A stretch of 61,042 nt of DNA from Gemmatimonadota bacterium. Its GTDB lineage: Bacteria > Gemmatimonadota > Gemmatimonadetes > Gemmatimonadales > Gemmatimonadaceae. The notes beneath the pieces were generated by a model that worked only from the letters and a program-made list of their open reading frames with translations, had not been told where the DNA came from and did no database searches. Positions within the stretch are counted from its first letter, which is position 1; each line of letters begins with the position of its first letter. A program made the translations under genes and the position numbers. Shown piece by piece: positions 26,611 through 35,218 of the stretch. The stretch lies in NCBI GenBank assembly GCA_023249375.1, contig JAHFCT010000021.1:1-61042 (forward strand), given 5' to 3'.

Positions 26611-28656
26611 TCACGAGGTGGCTCCTGACAAACGGGTGGCCCAGACCGACTCGACGACCAGCAAGGCAAGCGCAGCCACCACGAGATACCACCAGAGCGA
26701 CTGATCGCGTTCCGCGTCCGGCGGTGAGGCCTGTCCGGAGGCGCTCATCGGCTCGGTGCCGCGGCTCGTCACCGCCGCAACCAGTTCGTCGGGCGGCATC
26801 GGTGTCAGGTCCGCTTCGGCGGCCTCGACATTCACCGCGATGGGCTGTCCGGTGCCGGGGGCGTCGCCGGTCGCGCGCAACTCATAGAAGCCCGCTTCGG
26901 TGAGTTCGGCGACGCTCGTGCTTCCGGCGCCAAGGAGTTTCTTCACGCCCGACGGTGCCTGCAGCACGACGCCACCATCCGCGGCGGTGCGTGCGGCGAG
27001 ACGCGAAACATCGAGCGCGTCGCCCACGGTGTACGAGCTCCTCGGCTGCTGGTGGCGTGCGGCGTACGCGCTGAGTTCATGCACGAACGGCACGAAGACG
27101 GGCTGCATCGGAAGGTCGGTCCAGTAGTCATCAATGGACGTGGTCCACAGCAGCACGCGCCCATTGCCGACGACGCGTTCGACGAGCGCCGGCGCACCAT
27201 CGCCGAAGCGCGCGATGACGGTGCTGCCCGGCACGGGCGCAGCTGCGCGATAGCGAAAGACGTGCGCAGCGGCAAAGTCACCGCTGTGCGGTGCCGAGAA
27301 TAGTTCGAAGACCGAGTGCGCGTACGCGATCTCGGCCACACGTGTGCCGCCCGACGCGCTGAGGTCAGTGACCGCCGAGAGCCGCGCCGGCATCAGTGCG
27401 GAGGCGAGCGCCGGCGCGCGGGCAAGATCCTCCGTGCCGGGCACGATCAGCAGCCCGCCACCGTGCACGACGAACTGCACCAGCCGATCCGCGATCGGGC
27501 CGCGCGTGACCGCTGTCTCATTGAGGAGCACGACGGCCTGTCCGTCGAAGTCGCTCGCGCGCAGCGCCGTCGCGCTTCGCCGCGTGAGATGGAACGAGGG
27601 CCGGTCGCCGATTGCGAGCACCCGCTCCACATACAGGCTCTGCCGGGCACGCGCGCGGTCGGGCTCGACCACGAGCACCGGCACGGCCGCATCGGACGTG
27701 AGCACGAGGTGAAACGCGTCGTCCGCTGGCAGCGCGTCGGGTGCGATCCGCACGGTGGCGCGCGATGCGCCCGCTGGCACCGGCGATGGCGCAAAGCGAA
27801 CCTGCGCCAGTCCGCGCGCGGGGATGTTCACGGTCCTCGTCTCAAGCGCGCGGCCGCCGAGCGACAGCGTGGCAGCGACCGCGCGCGCGGCGCTGCTCGC
27901 ATTGCGCACCTGCGCGGCGACGACGGCCGTGGCGCGGTCGGCTGCGTCATCGCGTGTGGCGGTCACACGCATCACGGCGACGTCGGCCACGGTGTCGCCG
28001 CCGACATCGACCGTGCGCACCACCGTGCCGGCTGGGAGCCGCACCTCATCGCCCGCCGACCAGCCGTGGCGCTGGAAGTCGCTGATGAGCGTCACCTCGC
28101 GGTGCGGCAGGTTCGTGCGCGACAGCACGTCGCCCGCCAGCTTGATGGCGCGCGCGTAGCGCGTCCCCTGATCGCTGACGCGCAGCGAGTCGATGGCGCG
28201 GTCGAGGAGGGCGCGGTTGTTGGTCGGCTCCGTCAGTGCGTCGGCGCTGCCGGCGAAGACGACGAGCACCGCGCGATCGGCCGACCCAAGGCCGCGCACC
28301 GCCGCATGCGCCGCAGCCTTGGCGCGCGCCCACCGTGCGCCCGCGCCCATCGACCACGAGCGATCGAGCAGCACGACGCGGACGGTGGCGCCGGGCGCGC
28401 CCGCCAGCGCGGCGCGCCGGGCGATGAATGGCCGCGCAAACGCGAGCGCGAGCAGCGCCAGGGCGAGGCAGCGCAGCGCGAGGAGCAGCAAATGGCGAAG
28501 CCGCTGCTGCCGCATCGTCCGCACGGGGATGCGCTGGAGGAACATCAGCGACGGAAAATCCGTCACGCGGCGCGTCTCGCGCCGGATGAGGTGAATGAGT
28601 ACCGGCACGGCGAGCGCCGCGAGACCGGCGAGGAAGGCGGGAGCGAGAAACGACAT
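26611..28656 (-). CDS. BatA-like membrane protein with VWA domain and N-/C-terminal helices
   Basis: A 681-residue protein. The N-terminal BatA-type membrane region contains SFLAPAFLAGLAALAVPVLIHLIRR, then a second helix (LLLLALRCLALALLALAFARPFI). The VWA domain has the MIDAS motif DRSWSMG. Two beta-rich regions follow, and then a segment (VVLLNETAV...GGGLLIVPG) with a class I glutamine-amidotransferase-like strand pattern. The C-terminus ends in another transmembrane helix (LWWYLVVAALALLVVESVW). It works in the inner membrane, probably with MoxR and DUF58. The start ATG shares one base with the DUF58 stop (TGATG). Confidence 0.85.
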   Translation of the reverse strand: MSFLAPAFLAGLAALAVPVLIHLIRRETRRVTDFPSLMFLQRIPVRTMRQQRLRHLLLLALRCLALALLALAFARPFIARRAALAGAPGATVRVVLLDRSWSMGAGARWARAKAAAHAAVRGLGSADRAVLVVFAGSADALTEPTNNRALLDRAIDSLRVSDQGTRYARAIKLAGDVLSRTNLPHREVTLISDFQRHGWSAGDEVRLPAGTVVRTVDVGGDTVADVAVMRVTATRDDAADRATAVVAAQVRNASSAARAVAATLSLGGRALETRTVNIPARGLAQVRFAPSPVPAGASRATVRIAPDALPADDAFHLVLTSDAAVPVLVVEPDRARARQSLYVERVLAIGDRPSFHLTRRSATALRASDFDGQAVVLLNETAVTRGPIADRLVQFVVHGGGLLIVPGTEDLARAPALASALMPARLSAVTDLSASGGTRVAEIAYAHSVFELFSAPHSGDFAAAHVFRYRAAAPVPGSTVIARFGDGAPALVERVVGNGRVLLWTTSIDDYWTDLPMQPVFVPFVHELSAYAARHQQPRSSYTVGDALDVSRLAARTAADGGVVLQAPSGVKKLLGAGSTSVAELTEAGFYELRATGDAPGTGQPIAVNVEAAEADLTPMPPDELVAAVTSRGTEPMSASGQASPPDAERDQSLWWYLVVAALALLVVESVWATRLSGATS

Positions 28657-29672
28657 CACCGCACCCGGCTGTATCGCTGGCGCGCCGCGAGGTAGGCAAA
28701 GAGTGCCTGGTCGAGCGGCATGGCTGTGTCGTAGAGTGCGTAGTCCATCCGCTGCTCACCGACGCGCCGCGCGAGCGCGGCGGAGTGCGCGCGGATGAGC
28801 TGGCGGTACTGCGTGCGCACGTAGTCGGGGATGACGGGCAGCGCCGAGCCCGACTCAAGATCGAGGAAGCTCCCCGCGTCGGCGAACGGGAACTCGAGTT
28901 CGTCGCGGTCGAGCACGTGGGCCACGATGACGTCGTTGCCGCGTCCGCGCAGGAACGTCAGCGCGTCAATGACGTCGTCGGGCTCTTCATATAGGTCGCT
29001 GATGAGGAGCACGATGCTGCGGCGGCGCAGCGACTCGGAGAGCGTGCGCATGACGGGCACGAGAGAGCCGGGCGCGTCGGTTCCCGTCCGCGGTTTGGCG
29101 TCCGACGCTCGCGACATCGCCGGCGAACGACGGGATCCACGCGCGTCCGCGGGCTCTTCGCCGCCGGCGGACGCGGCGGCCGCCCGCTGCAGTCCATGCA
29201 GCACGAGCTGCAAATGCTTGGCCGAGGGAGGCACGTATTCGACGATGTCCCGGTCAAAGGTCACAAGTCCCACGCGATCACGCTGCAGCGACGAGAAGTA
29301 CGCGAGCGCGGCGGCGAGATACGCACCGTACGTGAGCTTGGTGACAGCGCCGGCGCGCTCCGCCGCGCGATACCGCATCGACGGCGAGACATCGAGCACC
29401 ACGAGGAAGTTGGTGTTGGTGTCGGCCTCGAATTCCTTGACGTAATGACGGTCCGTGCGGCCAAAGAGCCGCCAGTCGATGCGACGGATGTCGTCCCCCG
29501 GCATGTACGGCCGGTGCTCCGCGAAGTCCGTGCTCGCTCCGAGGTGCGGCGAGCGGTGGAGTCCGTTGATGAACCCCTCGACCACCACCTTCGCGAGCAG
29601 CTCGAGATTCCCGATCCGCGCGAGGACGCTGGGATCGAGAAACGACACGGGCACGGGCGCTGCCGCCGTCAT
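28656..29672 (-). CDS. DUF58 domain protein (VWA-related)
   Basis: A 338-residue soluble protein. The DUF58 signature (EHRPYMPGDDIRRIDWRLFGRTDRHYVKEFEAD) is followed by a VWA-like fold with a MIDAS-type VLDVSPSM. A flexible insert lies at about residues 165-205. DUF58 proteins typically sit next to MoxR ATPases and are thought to act with them in maturation or metal loading of envelope proteins. ATG 29672 lies 2 nt after the MoxR stop (TAGGCATG), and its stop overlaps the BatA-like start. Confidence 0.92.
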   Translation of the reverse strand: MTAAAPVPVSFLDPSVLARIGNLELLAKVVVEGFINGLHRSPHLGASTDFAEHRPYMPGDDIRRIDWRLFGRTDRHYVKEFEADTNTNFLVVLDVSPSMRYRAAERAGAVTKLTYGAYLAAALAYFSSLQRDRVGLVTFDRDIVEYVPPSAKHLQLVLHGLQRAAAASAGGEEPADARGSRRSPAMSRASDAKPRTGTDAPGSLVPVMRTLSESLRRRSIVLLISDLYEEPDDVIDALTFLRGRGNDVIVAHVLDRDELEFPFADAGSFLDLESGSALPVIPDYVRTQYRQLIRAHSAALARRVGEQRMDYALYDTAMPLDQALFAYLAARQRYSRVR

Positions 29673-29674
29673 GC

Positions 29675-30709
29675 CTATCGCAGTCCTGAACGTGGCACGG
29701 GGACGGCGTCGAGCAGCTGATCGACAATGTGGTCGGTCTTGATCCGTTCTGATTCGGCGTGGAAGTTCAGCAGCACCCGGTGCCGAAAGACGGGCTTGGC
29801 AATCGCGCGGATGTCATCAAACGTCACGTACGGGCGCCCCTGCATGAGCGCGCGCGCCTTGCCGCCGAGGATCAGGTGCTGCGGTGCGCGGGTGGAAGCG
29901 CCGTACTGCACCCACTCCTTGATGAATGACGGCGCGTTGGGCCCCGGCCGGCTCGCGCGCGCCAGCGCCACCGCGTAACGCGCCACTGCGTCGGCCACTG
30001 GCACGCGGCGAACGAGCGCCTGAAACGCGCTGATGTCGGCGCCAGTGACGGCGTGGCGGAACTCGGACCGCTGGTCGCTCGTCGTCTGCAGCACGACGGC
30101 CACCTCGTCATCCTCGCCGAGGTAGTCGATGTGGATCTGGAACATGAAGCGGTCGAGCTGCGCTTCGGGGAGCGGATACGTCCCTTCGAGCTCGATGGGA
30201 TTCTGCGTGGCGAAGACGAAGAACGGCTCATCGAGCGTGTACGTCTTGCCTTGCACCGTCACACGATGTTCCTGCATGGCCTCCAGCAGCGCGGCCTGCG
30301 TCTTGGGCGGCGTGCGGTTGATTTCGTCGGCGAGAATGATGTTGGCAAAGACCGGCCCGGGCATGAACACCAGGCGGCGCCGACCCGACTCGGCATCCTC
30401 CTGAATGATCTCGGTGCCCGTGATGTCGCTCGGCATGAGGTCAGGCGTGAACTGAATGCGCGCGAACTTGAGGTCGAGCACCCGCGCGATGGTGTTGATG
30501 AGCAGCGTCTTGGCGAGGCCGGGGACGCCGACGATCAGCGAGTTGCCGCCGGTCAGGATCGACAGCAGCACGAGGTCGATGACCTCTTCCTGGCCGACAA
30601 TGAGCTTGTGGAGTTCACTCGTGATCTGGTCGCAGCCCGCCTTCATGCGATCGGCGAGCGCCAGGTCGTCGGTATGTTCGAGGCTGGGATTCTGATTCGG
30701 CACGGCCAC
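29675..30709 (-). CDS. MoxR-family AAA+ ATPase
   Basis: A 344-residue AAA+ chaperone. Walker A is GVPGLAKT, Walker B is IILADEINR, sensor 1 lies in FVFATQNPIELEGTYPLPEAQLDRF, and the C-terminal lid contains GGKARALMQGRPYVTFDDI. MoxR ATPases assemble or activate partner VWA proteins; two VWA proteins and a DUF58 protein are in the same operon. No ATG is available near the N-terminus; GTG 30709 gives a normal-length protein. Confidence 0.95.
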   Translation of the reverse strand: MAVPNQNPSLEHTDDLALADRMKAGCDQITSELHKLIVGQEEVIDLVLLSILTGGNSLIVGVPGLAKTLLINTIARVLDLKFARIQFTPDLMPSDITGTEIIQEDAESGRRRLVFMPGPVFANIILADEINRTPPKTQAALLEAMQEHRVTVQGKTYTLDEPFFVFATQNPIELEGTYPLPEAQLDRFMFQIHIDYLGEDDEVAVVLQTTSDQRSEFRHAVTGADISAFQALVRRVPVADAVARYAVALARASRPGPNAPSFIKEWVQYGASTRAPQHLILGGKARALMQGRPYVTFDDIRAIAKPVFRHRVLLNFHAESERIKTDHIVDQLLDAVPVPRSGLR

Positions 30710-30735
30710 GGCGGTCTCGGGGTGTGGAGGGTGGG

Positions 30736-31551
30736 TCAGTGCGTGAGCGCGTAGACGAGGTAGTTCACCCCGATCTTGTACGCTTCGTTCGACAGCGGCA
30801 CGGGGGCGAAGCCCTGGTCGGAGAACTCCCAGTACTCGCCGATATCGTTGTTGTAGTTGGCGACGAGGATGAGCCGCTTGCGCGGATCGTTATCCTCGTA
30901 GACGCCGAAGTAGACGGGTGAGCCGCGATAGGTGCGCTGGATGATGTTGAGGTCGATCTTGAAGAAGGCGTCGAAGATCGGCTCCTTGCCGGTGAGCTGC
31001 ACCAGCTGCGCCTTGGGCAGCGCGCGCTGCAGCTGCGCCGTGAAGTTGGCCCAGTCAGACATGCCGCCGAAATCATCGACGATGATGAAGCCGCCCTTCA
31101 GCAGGTAGTCGCGGAAGCCGGCGATTTCCTTCTCGTTCGGGAACCAGCCTCCGGGTTCGCTGAGGTACGAGACCGGATACTTGAACAGTTCCGGCGAGTC
31201 GAGCGCGACGATCACGCCGCCCATGCGCGGACCGTCCTCGATGAACGGGCGGATGCTCGTGACATCGCGCATGATGCGCATGAGGTGCGATTCGGAGCGC
31301 GGGTAGTCGTGTGACCAGCCTGGGCCCTCGCGGGAGAAGTGCGCGAATCCGCGGTACTTGATGCGCGCGAAGGTGAAACGCCCATCATACGGCTCGTTGC
31401 CGCGAAAGTCCGGCGGCGTGTAGTAGCTGTTCGGATCGCCCAACATCTGGCTGAAGTCGGGCCGGCCGCGGCCCCGCTGCGCCTGCGCGCCGGCGGCCAC
31501 GAGGCACAGGCCGAGCGCGATGCGAACACCCGTGCCGACGCCGTGCCTCAT
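30736..31551 (-). CDS. DUF4159 exported protein
   Basis: A 271-residue secreted protein. Signal peptide VRIALGLCLVAAGAQAQ is followed by the DUF4159 domain with FTFARIKYRGF, SHDYPRSESHLMRIM, a ThuA/amidotransferase-like core (GGFIIVDDFGGMSDW), and NLPxx-type strands. The family is widespread in MoxR clusters; function unknown. The ATG overlaps the stop of the TPR/peptidase-MA gene (ATGA), so this protein is part of the same translated unit. A gap of 26 nt separates it from MoxR. Confidence 0.88.
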   Translation of the reverse strand: MRHGVGTGVRIALGLCLVAAGAQAQRGRGRPDFSQMLGDPNSYYTPPDFRGNEPYDGRFTFARIKYRGFAHFSREGPGWSHDYPRSESHLMRIMRDVTSIRPFIEDGPRMGGVIVALDSPELFKYPVSYLSEPGGWFPNEKEIAGFRDYLLKGGFIIVDDFGGMSDWANFTAQLQRALPKAQLVQLTGKEPIFDAFFKIDLNIIQRTYRGSPVYFGVYEDNDPRKRLILVANYNNDIGEYWEFSDQGFAPVPLSNEAYKIGVNYLVYALTH

Positions 31552-34232
31552 GGAGCGGCCTCCACCAGAGTGAGCAGGAGTTCCTGCGCCGAACGGAAAT
31601 TGGGAGCTTCCTCGAGCGCACGCAGCACCGAGCGCTTGGCCGAGGCCCGTGCTCCACTCTTGTACTCCGCCCACGCGAGGTCGTACCACGCGCCGGCAAG
31701 GTCCACCGGCGTCATCGCGACGAGGGCGCGCCGTTCGCGGACGGCAATCGCCCAGTCGCCGCGCGCGGCGGCGAAGGCCGCGAGCATCTGATGACGGTCG
31801 AGCGCCATCGGATTCACGTACATGGTCCGGTCGAGCGTCTCGATCACCGTCGCCGTGTCGTGGGCGAGGAGCGCGAGTCGCACGAGCTGGAGCTGCCCGT
31901 CCAAGTCGGCTTCGCCGCCGAGCACCTGAGCGCGGCGCACGGCAATCGCATCGGGTATGCGCCCCATCGACTCATAGAGCTGCGCCAGCAGAGGCAGCGG
32001 GCCGTCCGCGTCGCTGAACTCGGGAAAGAGCGCGCGCGCGCGCTCGAGTGCACTCACGGCATCGCCGGTGCGTCCGGCGCGCGCAAGGAGCACGCCTGCC
32101 GCCAGTTGAACTCGCAGATTTCCTGGCTTGGATCGACTGAGCGCCACGAGCGCATCGGGCGAGAGTCGCTGGACATCGGCCGGCAGCGAGTCGGCGAGCG
32201 CCGCCAGCGCGACGCCAAAGTGCTGCCGCACGTGCGCGTCAAAGCGCTGGTCAAATTGCCTGAGGCTGCTCTTCAGCACGCTGGCGAACACCTGTTCGGT
32301 GTTCTTGCCGTCCGCGTACTCGCGCAGCATCTGCACCAGCGCGGGCTCTCCCCACTCCGCGGCGATCAGTTCGCACACCATCGCCGCCTGCAGGTACGAG
32401 TATGGCACCTGTTGTGGATATGCCGGGCGCATAAAGCCGTCATTCAGACGGCTGGCCGGCACGAGCTTGCCGAGGCGAAACGCGTCGAGCCAGCCGAACG
32501 ATGGGCTCGCGCCCCAGCCGGCGCGCGCCTTGTGCTCCTCGTAGACCGACAGTCCCTCGGAGAACCAGCGCGGCACGCGGTTGCCCGTGAGCCCGAGCGT
32601 GAAGGTGTGCGCCACCTCGTGCCAGACCGTGGAACCCCAATTGAACGCGCCGATGTCGGCCGCCGCCGGCGAGTCAAACGCCAGCGTCGTGCCGAAGCTC
32701 ACGCCCGACGCGGCGAGGCCCACCACGCCGACTGTACGCACCGAGAAGTCCGCGTGGCTGCGATAGACCTCAATGCGCAGCCGCTCGGGCGGCACGTACG
32801 CGTAGCGCTTCGCGAACGTCGCGAAGGCGCTGTCCACCAGCGTCCCCACGTACACCGACAGCAGCGCGGACTCGTCCTTTTCGATCATCACCGTGGCGTG
32901 CGCCGTCGCCGTCGTGTCGTAGTTCGCGAACGTATCGAGCAGGTCGAGCGTGTTCTTGACGCGCGCGTCGAACGGATCGCCGGCAAACGCACTATCGAGC
33001 ATTCGTTTGCCCGCGGCGATGTCGCCCCGCCGCAGCAGGTTCATCCCGAGCCGCGAGTACGCGAGCCAGTACTTGGGATCGGCGGTGATGGCCTGCCGCG
33101 CGAGCTCGGCCGCTTCCGCGTAGCGGCGCACACGCGACACCGCCTCGCTCACCTCGGCCAAGAACGCGCCGTCGCGCGGATTCAGCGCGGCGTTGCGTGC
33201 ACGCAGTGTCGCATATTCCGGCGTGTCACCGCGCACGAACGCGATGGAGGCCAGCACCGCCAGCGCTTTCCGCGACGCGGGATCGGTGCGCAGTGCACGA
33301 TCGGCCTCGCGCTGCGCGTCGTCAAAACGCTCGAGATCGAGCAGTTGCCGGGCGAGCGCCAGCCGCGCCGGCAGGTACTCGGGGTTTACCGCGAGAGCGT
33401 GCGCCACGAGCGAGTCCGTGCCGCCCGCGTTGTCGGCATCGGCGCGCGCGGCGGCGGCAACAAGCGCCCGTGGATGGCTGGGGTTGATCTCGAGCACGGC
33501 CTCCAGCGTGGTCTGCGCGTCCGGCCCGTTGTACTTTTCGGTGAACAGTTCGCCCAGCGCGATGCGCGCGTCGAGGTTGTCTTCGTCCTTCGCGATCGCC
33601 TCGTCGTACGCTTTCAGCGCGTCCTTGAACAGCTGCGGATTGTCGCGGCCCAGGTAGTGGCACGCCACCGCGACGGCGGCGAGTTCCTCCGACGTCAGTG
33701 CGTCGTGCCGCGTGTTGTACACGTCGATGAAGTGGTCAAAGATCCGGCGCGCCCCGTCCTGATCGCCGCGGCCGGCGTACAGCTCGCCGATGTGCGTCAA
33801 AGCCACCAGGCTGTCGGGCGCCTCGCGCGAGGCGCGCACCCACGCACTCTCCGCCTCGGCGAGCCGGCCGCGGTCGCGCAGGACCTCTCCGAGCGTCGTC
33901 AGCACACCCGCGCCGCCGGGCTGCGCCGTGGCGGCGCGAGCAACACGCTCGGCGTCGTCGTACTTGCCGGTCAGCAGCAGCGTGCGCGCCATCAATCGCT
34001 GCGCCGCGTACCACGCGGAGTCGCCGCGGGGCACGGCGCGCAGCGCGCCGAGCGCGACGGAGTACTCGCCTGATCGAACGGCGCTGCGCGCCGAGTCGAG
34101 AAGAGTCGCTTGCGCGAACGCCGCGGGCGCGGCGCACGCGAGAAGGAGCGCCAGCGCGACGGCGCGCAGAGAGAAGCGCCCCGAGGATCCCGCGCTCGCC
34201 CGCGATCCTCCGCTCCCTCGACGCGCTTTCAC
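31548..34232 (-). CDS. TPR-repeat protein with peptidase-MA-like (gluzincin) domain
   Basis: An 894-residue exported protein. After a signal region (LRAVALALLLACAAPAAFAQ) come about ten tetratricopeptide repeats (residues 50-420). A metallopeptidase domain of the MA clan follows, with HEVAH (H538, E539, H542) and the third ligand in WFSEGLSVYEE (E559). Further TPRs occupy residues 680-890. The combination suggests a periplasmic protease held in a protein scaffold. GTG start overlaps the stop of the caspase-like gene (GTGA). Substrate unknown; all zinc-site residues are intact, so activity is likely. Confidence 0.85.
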   Translation of the reverse strand: MKARRGSGGSRASAGSSGRFSLRAVALALLLACAAPAAFAQATLLDSARSAVRSGEYSVALGALRAVPRGDSAWYAAQRLMARTLLLTGKYDDAERVARAATAQPGGAGVLTTLGEVLRDRGRLAEAESAWVRASREAPDSLVALTHIGELYAGRGDQDGARRIFDHFIDVYNTRHDALTSEELAAVAVACHYLGRDNPQLFKDALKAYDEAIAKDEDNLDARIALGELFTEKYNGPDAQTTLEAVLEINPSHPRALVAAAARADADNAGGTDSLVAHALAVNPEYLPARLALARQLLDLERFDDAQREADRALRTDPASRKALAVLASIAFVRGDTPEYATLRARNAALNPRDGAFLAEVSEAVSRVRRYAEAAELARQAITADPKYWLAYSRLGMNLLRRGDIAAGKRMLDSAFAGDPFDARVKNTLDLLDTFANYDTTATAHATVMIEKDESALLSVYVGTLVDSAFATFAKRYAYVPPERLRIEVYRSHADFSVRTVGVVGLAASGVSFGTTLAFDSPAAADIGAFNWGSTVWHEVAHTFTLGLTGNRVPRWFSEGLSVYEEHKARAGWGASPSFGWLDAFRLGKLVPASRLNDGFMRPAYPQQVPYSYLQAAMVCELIAAEWGEPALVQMLREYADGKNTEQVFASVLKSSLRQFDQRFDAHVRQHFGVALAALADSLPADVQRLSPDALVALSRSKPGNLRVQLAAGVLLARAGRTGDAVSALERARALFPEFSDADGPLPLLAQLYESMGRIPDAIAVRRAQVLGGEADLDGQLQLVRLALLAHDTATVIETLDRTMYVNPMALDRHQMLAAFAAARGDWAIAVRERRALVAMTPVDLAGAWYDLAWAEYKSGARASAKRSVLRALEEAPNFRSAQELLLTLVEAAP

Positions 34233-35218
34233 TTGATCCCCTCGCGCTGTCGGATCTCGCGGGACGTTCGCGCCAGCGCCACGAGCACACGCTCCAACTC
34301 CGCGTAGTACTGCGCGTCGGACACCGTCGCCTTGCTCAGCCGGAGCGCTTCGACTTGATCCTCCAGCGACCGCTGTTCGTCGTACAGTTTCGCCAGCGTC
34401 GCATCGCCGGTGGTCTGGGCCGCGCGGCCGGCGCCGTCGAGATAGAATCGCCGCGCCAGTGCGCCCTCGTCGCGTCCGGTGGGAGTTTCACTCGCACGGC
34501 CATCGCCATTGTCGTCGAGCTGCGCATGTTCCGTCTGAAGCCGCTGCGTGTCGTCGTAGCTTCGCTTGGTTTCGCGCGCCGCGTAGCGGTACGCTTCGAG
34601 CAACGACACGCGGCCGTCCTTGTCGATGTCGGCGCCGTCTTCAGCCAGCGCCTTCACAAAGAGCGAGGGGAAGCGCACTTCATTCCGTTCGTACGACGTT
34701 CGCGTGGCCGTGATGACCACGCGATTCGGGGCCGACAGCGTCGCCACGGCATCGCCACTCGCGCTCATCAGCGCCAGCACCGCAACGGGGCGTGTGCCAA
34801 AGGGCTCGAGCAGGCGCCGAAAATCCGCAACCGTGAGGTCTGGGCCTGGGATCGAGAGCCGCGTGTCGCTGTCACTGCCGGCGCCGTGTCCGATGAGCAC
34901 AAGGACCATGCGATCGCCGGGAAGCGCGCGGGACGCCATCTGCGCGAGCGCGGCTTCGACATTCACGCGCGTCGATTGCCCGCGGTAGTGCGCATCCGAA
35001 CGCGTGGCATCTTCGCCGAACCACTGAATCAACGAGTCAGGCACGCCGAATCGATCGTGCGCGGCGCCGGCCAGGCGCCCGGCAAGCTCGGCGAACTGGC
35101 GCGAGTAGGCCGCATCTCCGCCAAGCCCGGAGACGACCAGCACGCGCGTCTGCGCGCCGGTCGCCGCCGGCGCCGTGCCACACGCCGCGATGATCGCGAG
35201 GACGCGCACGAATCTCAT
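34229..35218 (-). CDS. Exported caspase-fold (C13/C14-like) protein with Ser in place of the catalytic Cys
   Basis: A 329-residue exported protein. Signal peptide VRVLAIIAACGTAPAATGAQ; then a caspase-hemoglobinase-type domain with the catalytic-histidine motif VLIGHGAGSD (H111). At the position of the usual DACxSG, it reads LALMSASGD, so Cys is replaced by Ser (S152). After VVITATRTSYERNEVRF comes an EF-hand-like loop DIDKDGRVSLLE (residues 197-208) and another Asp-rich patch DDNGDGR. The C-terminal 70 residues are a coiled coil. It may be an inactive adaptor, a serine variant, or a calcium-controlled sensor. ATG overlaps the stop of the upstream VWA gene. Confidence 0.75.
   Translation of the reverse strand: MRFVRVLAIIAACGTAPAATGAQTRVLVVSGLGGDAAYSRQFAELAGRLAGAAHDRFGVPDSLIQWFGEDATRSDAHYRGQSTRVNVEAALAQMASRALPGDRMVLVLIGHGAGSDSDTRLSIPGPDLTVADFRRLLEPFGTRPVAVLALMSASGDAVATLSAPNRVVITATRTSYERNEVRFPSLFVKALAEDGADIDKDGRVSLLEAYRYAARETKRSYDDTQRLQTEHAQLDDNGDGRASETPTGRDEGALARRFYLDGAGRAAQTTGDATLAKLYDEQRSLEDQVEALRLSKATVSDAQYYAELERVLVALARTSREIRQREGIK

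Noticed and set aside
31791-34073. A 760-codon open frame antisense to the TPR/peptidase-MA gene.
   Set aside because: Arg/His-rich shadow of a high-GC gene on the other strand; no family character, no ribosome site. The minus-strand product is clearly a real protein.
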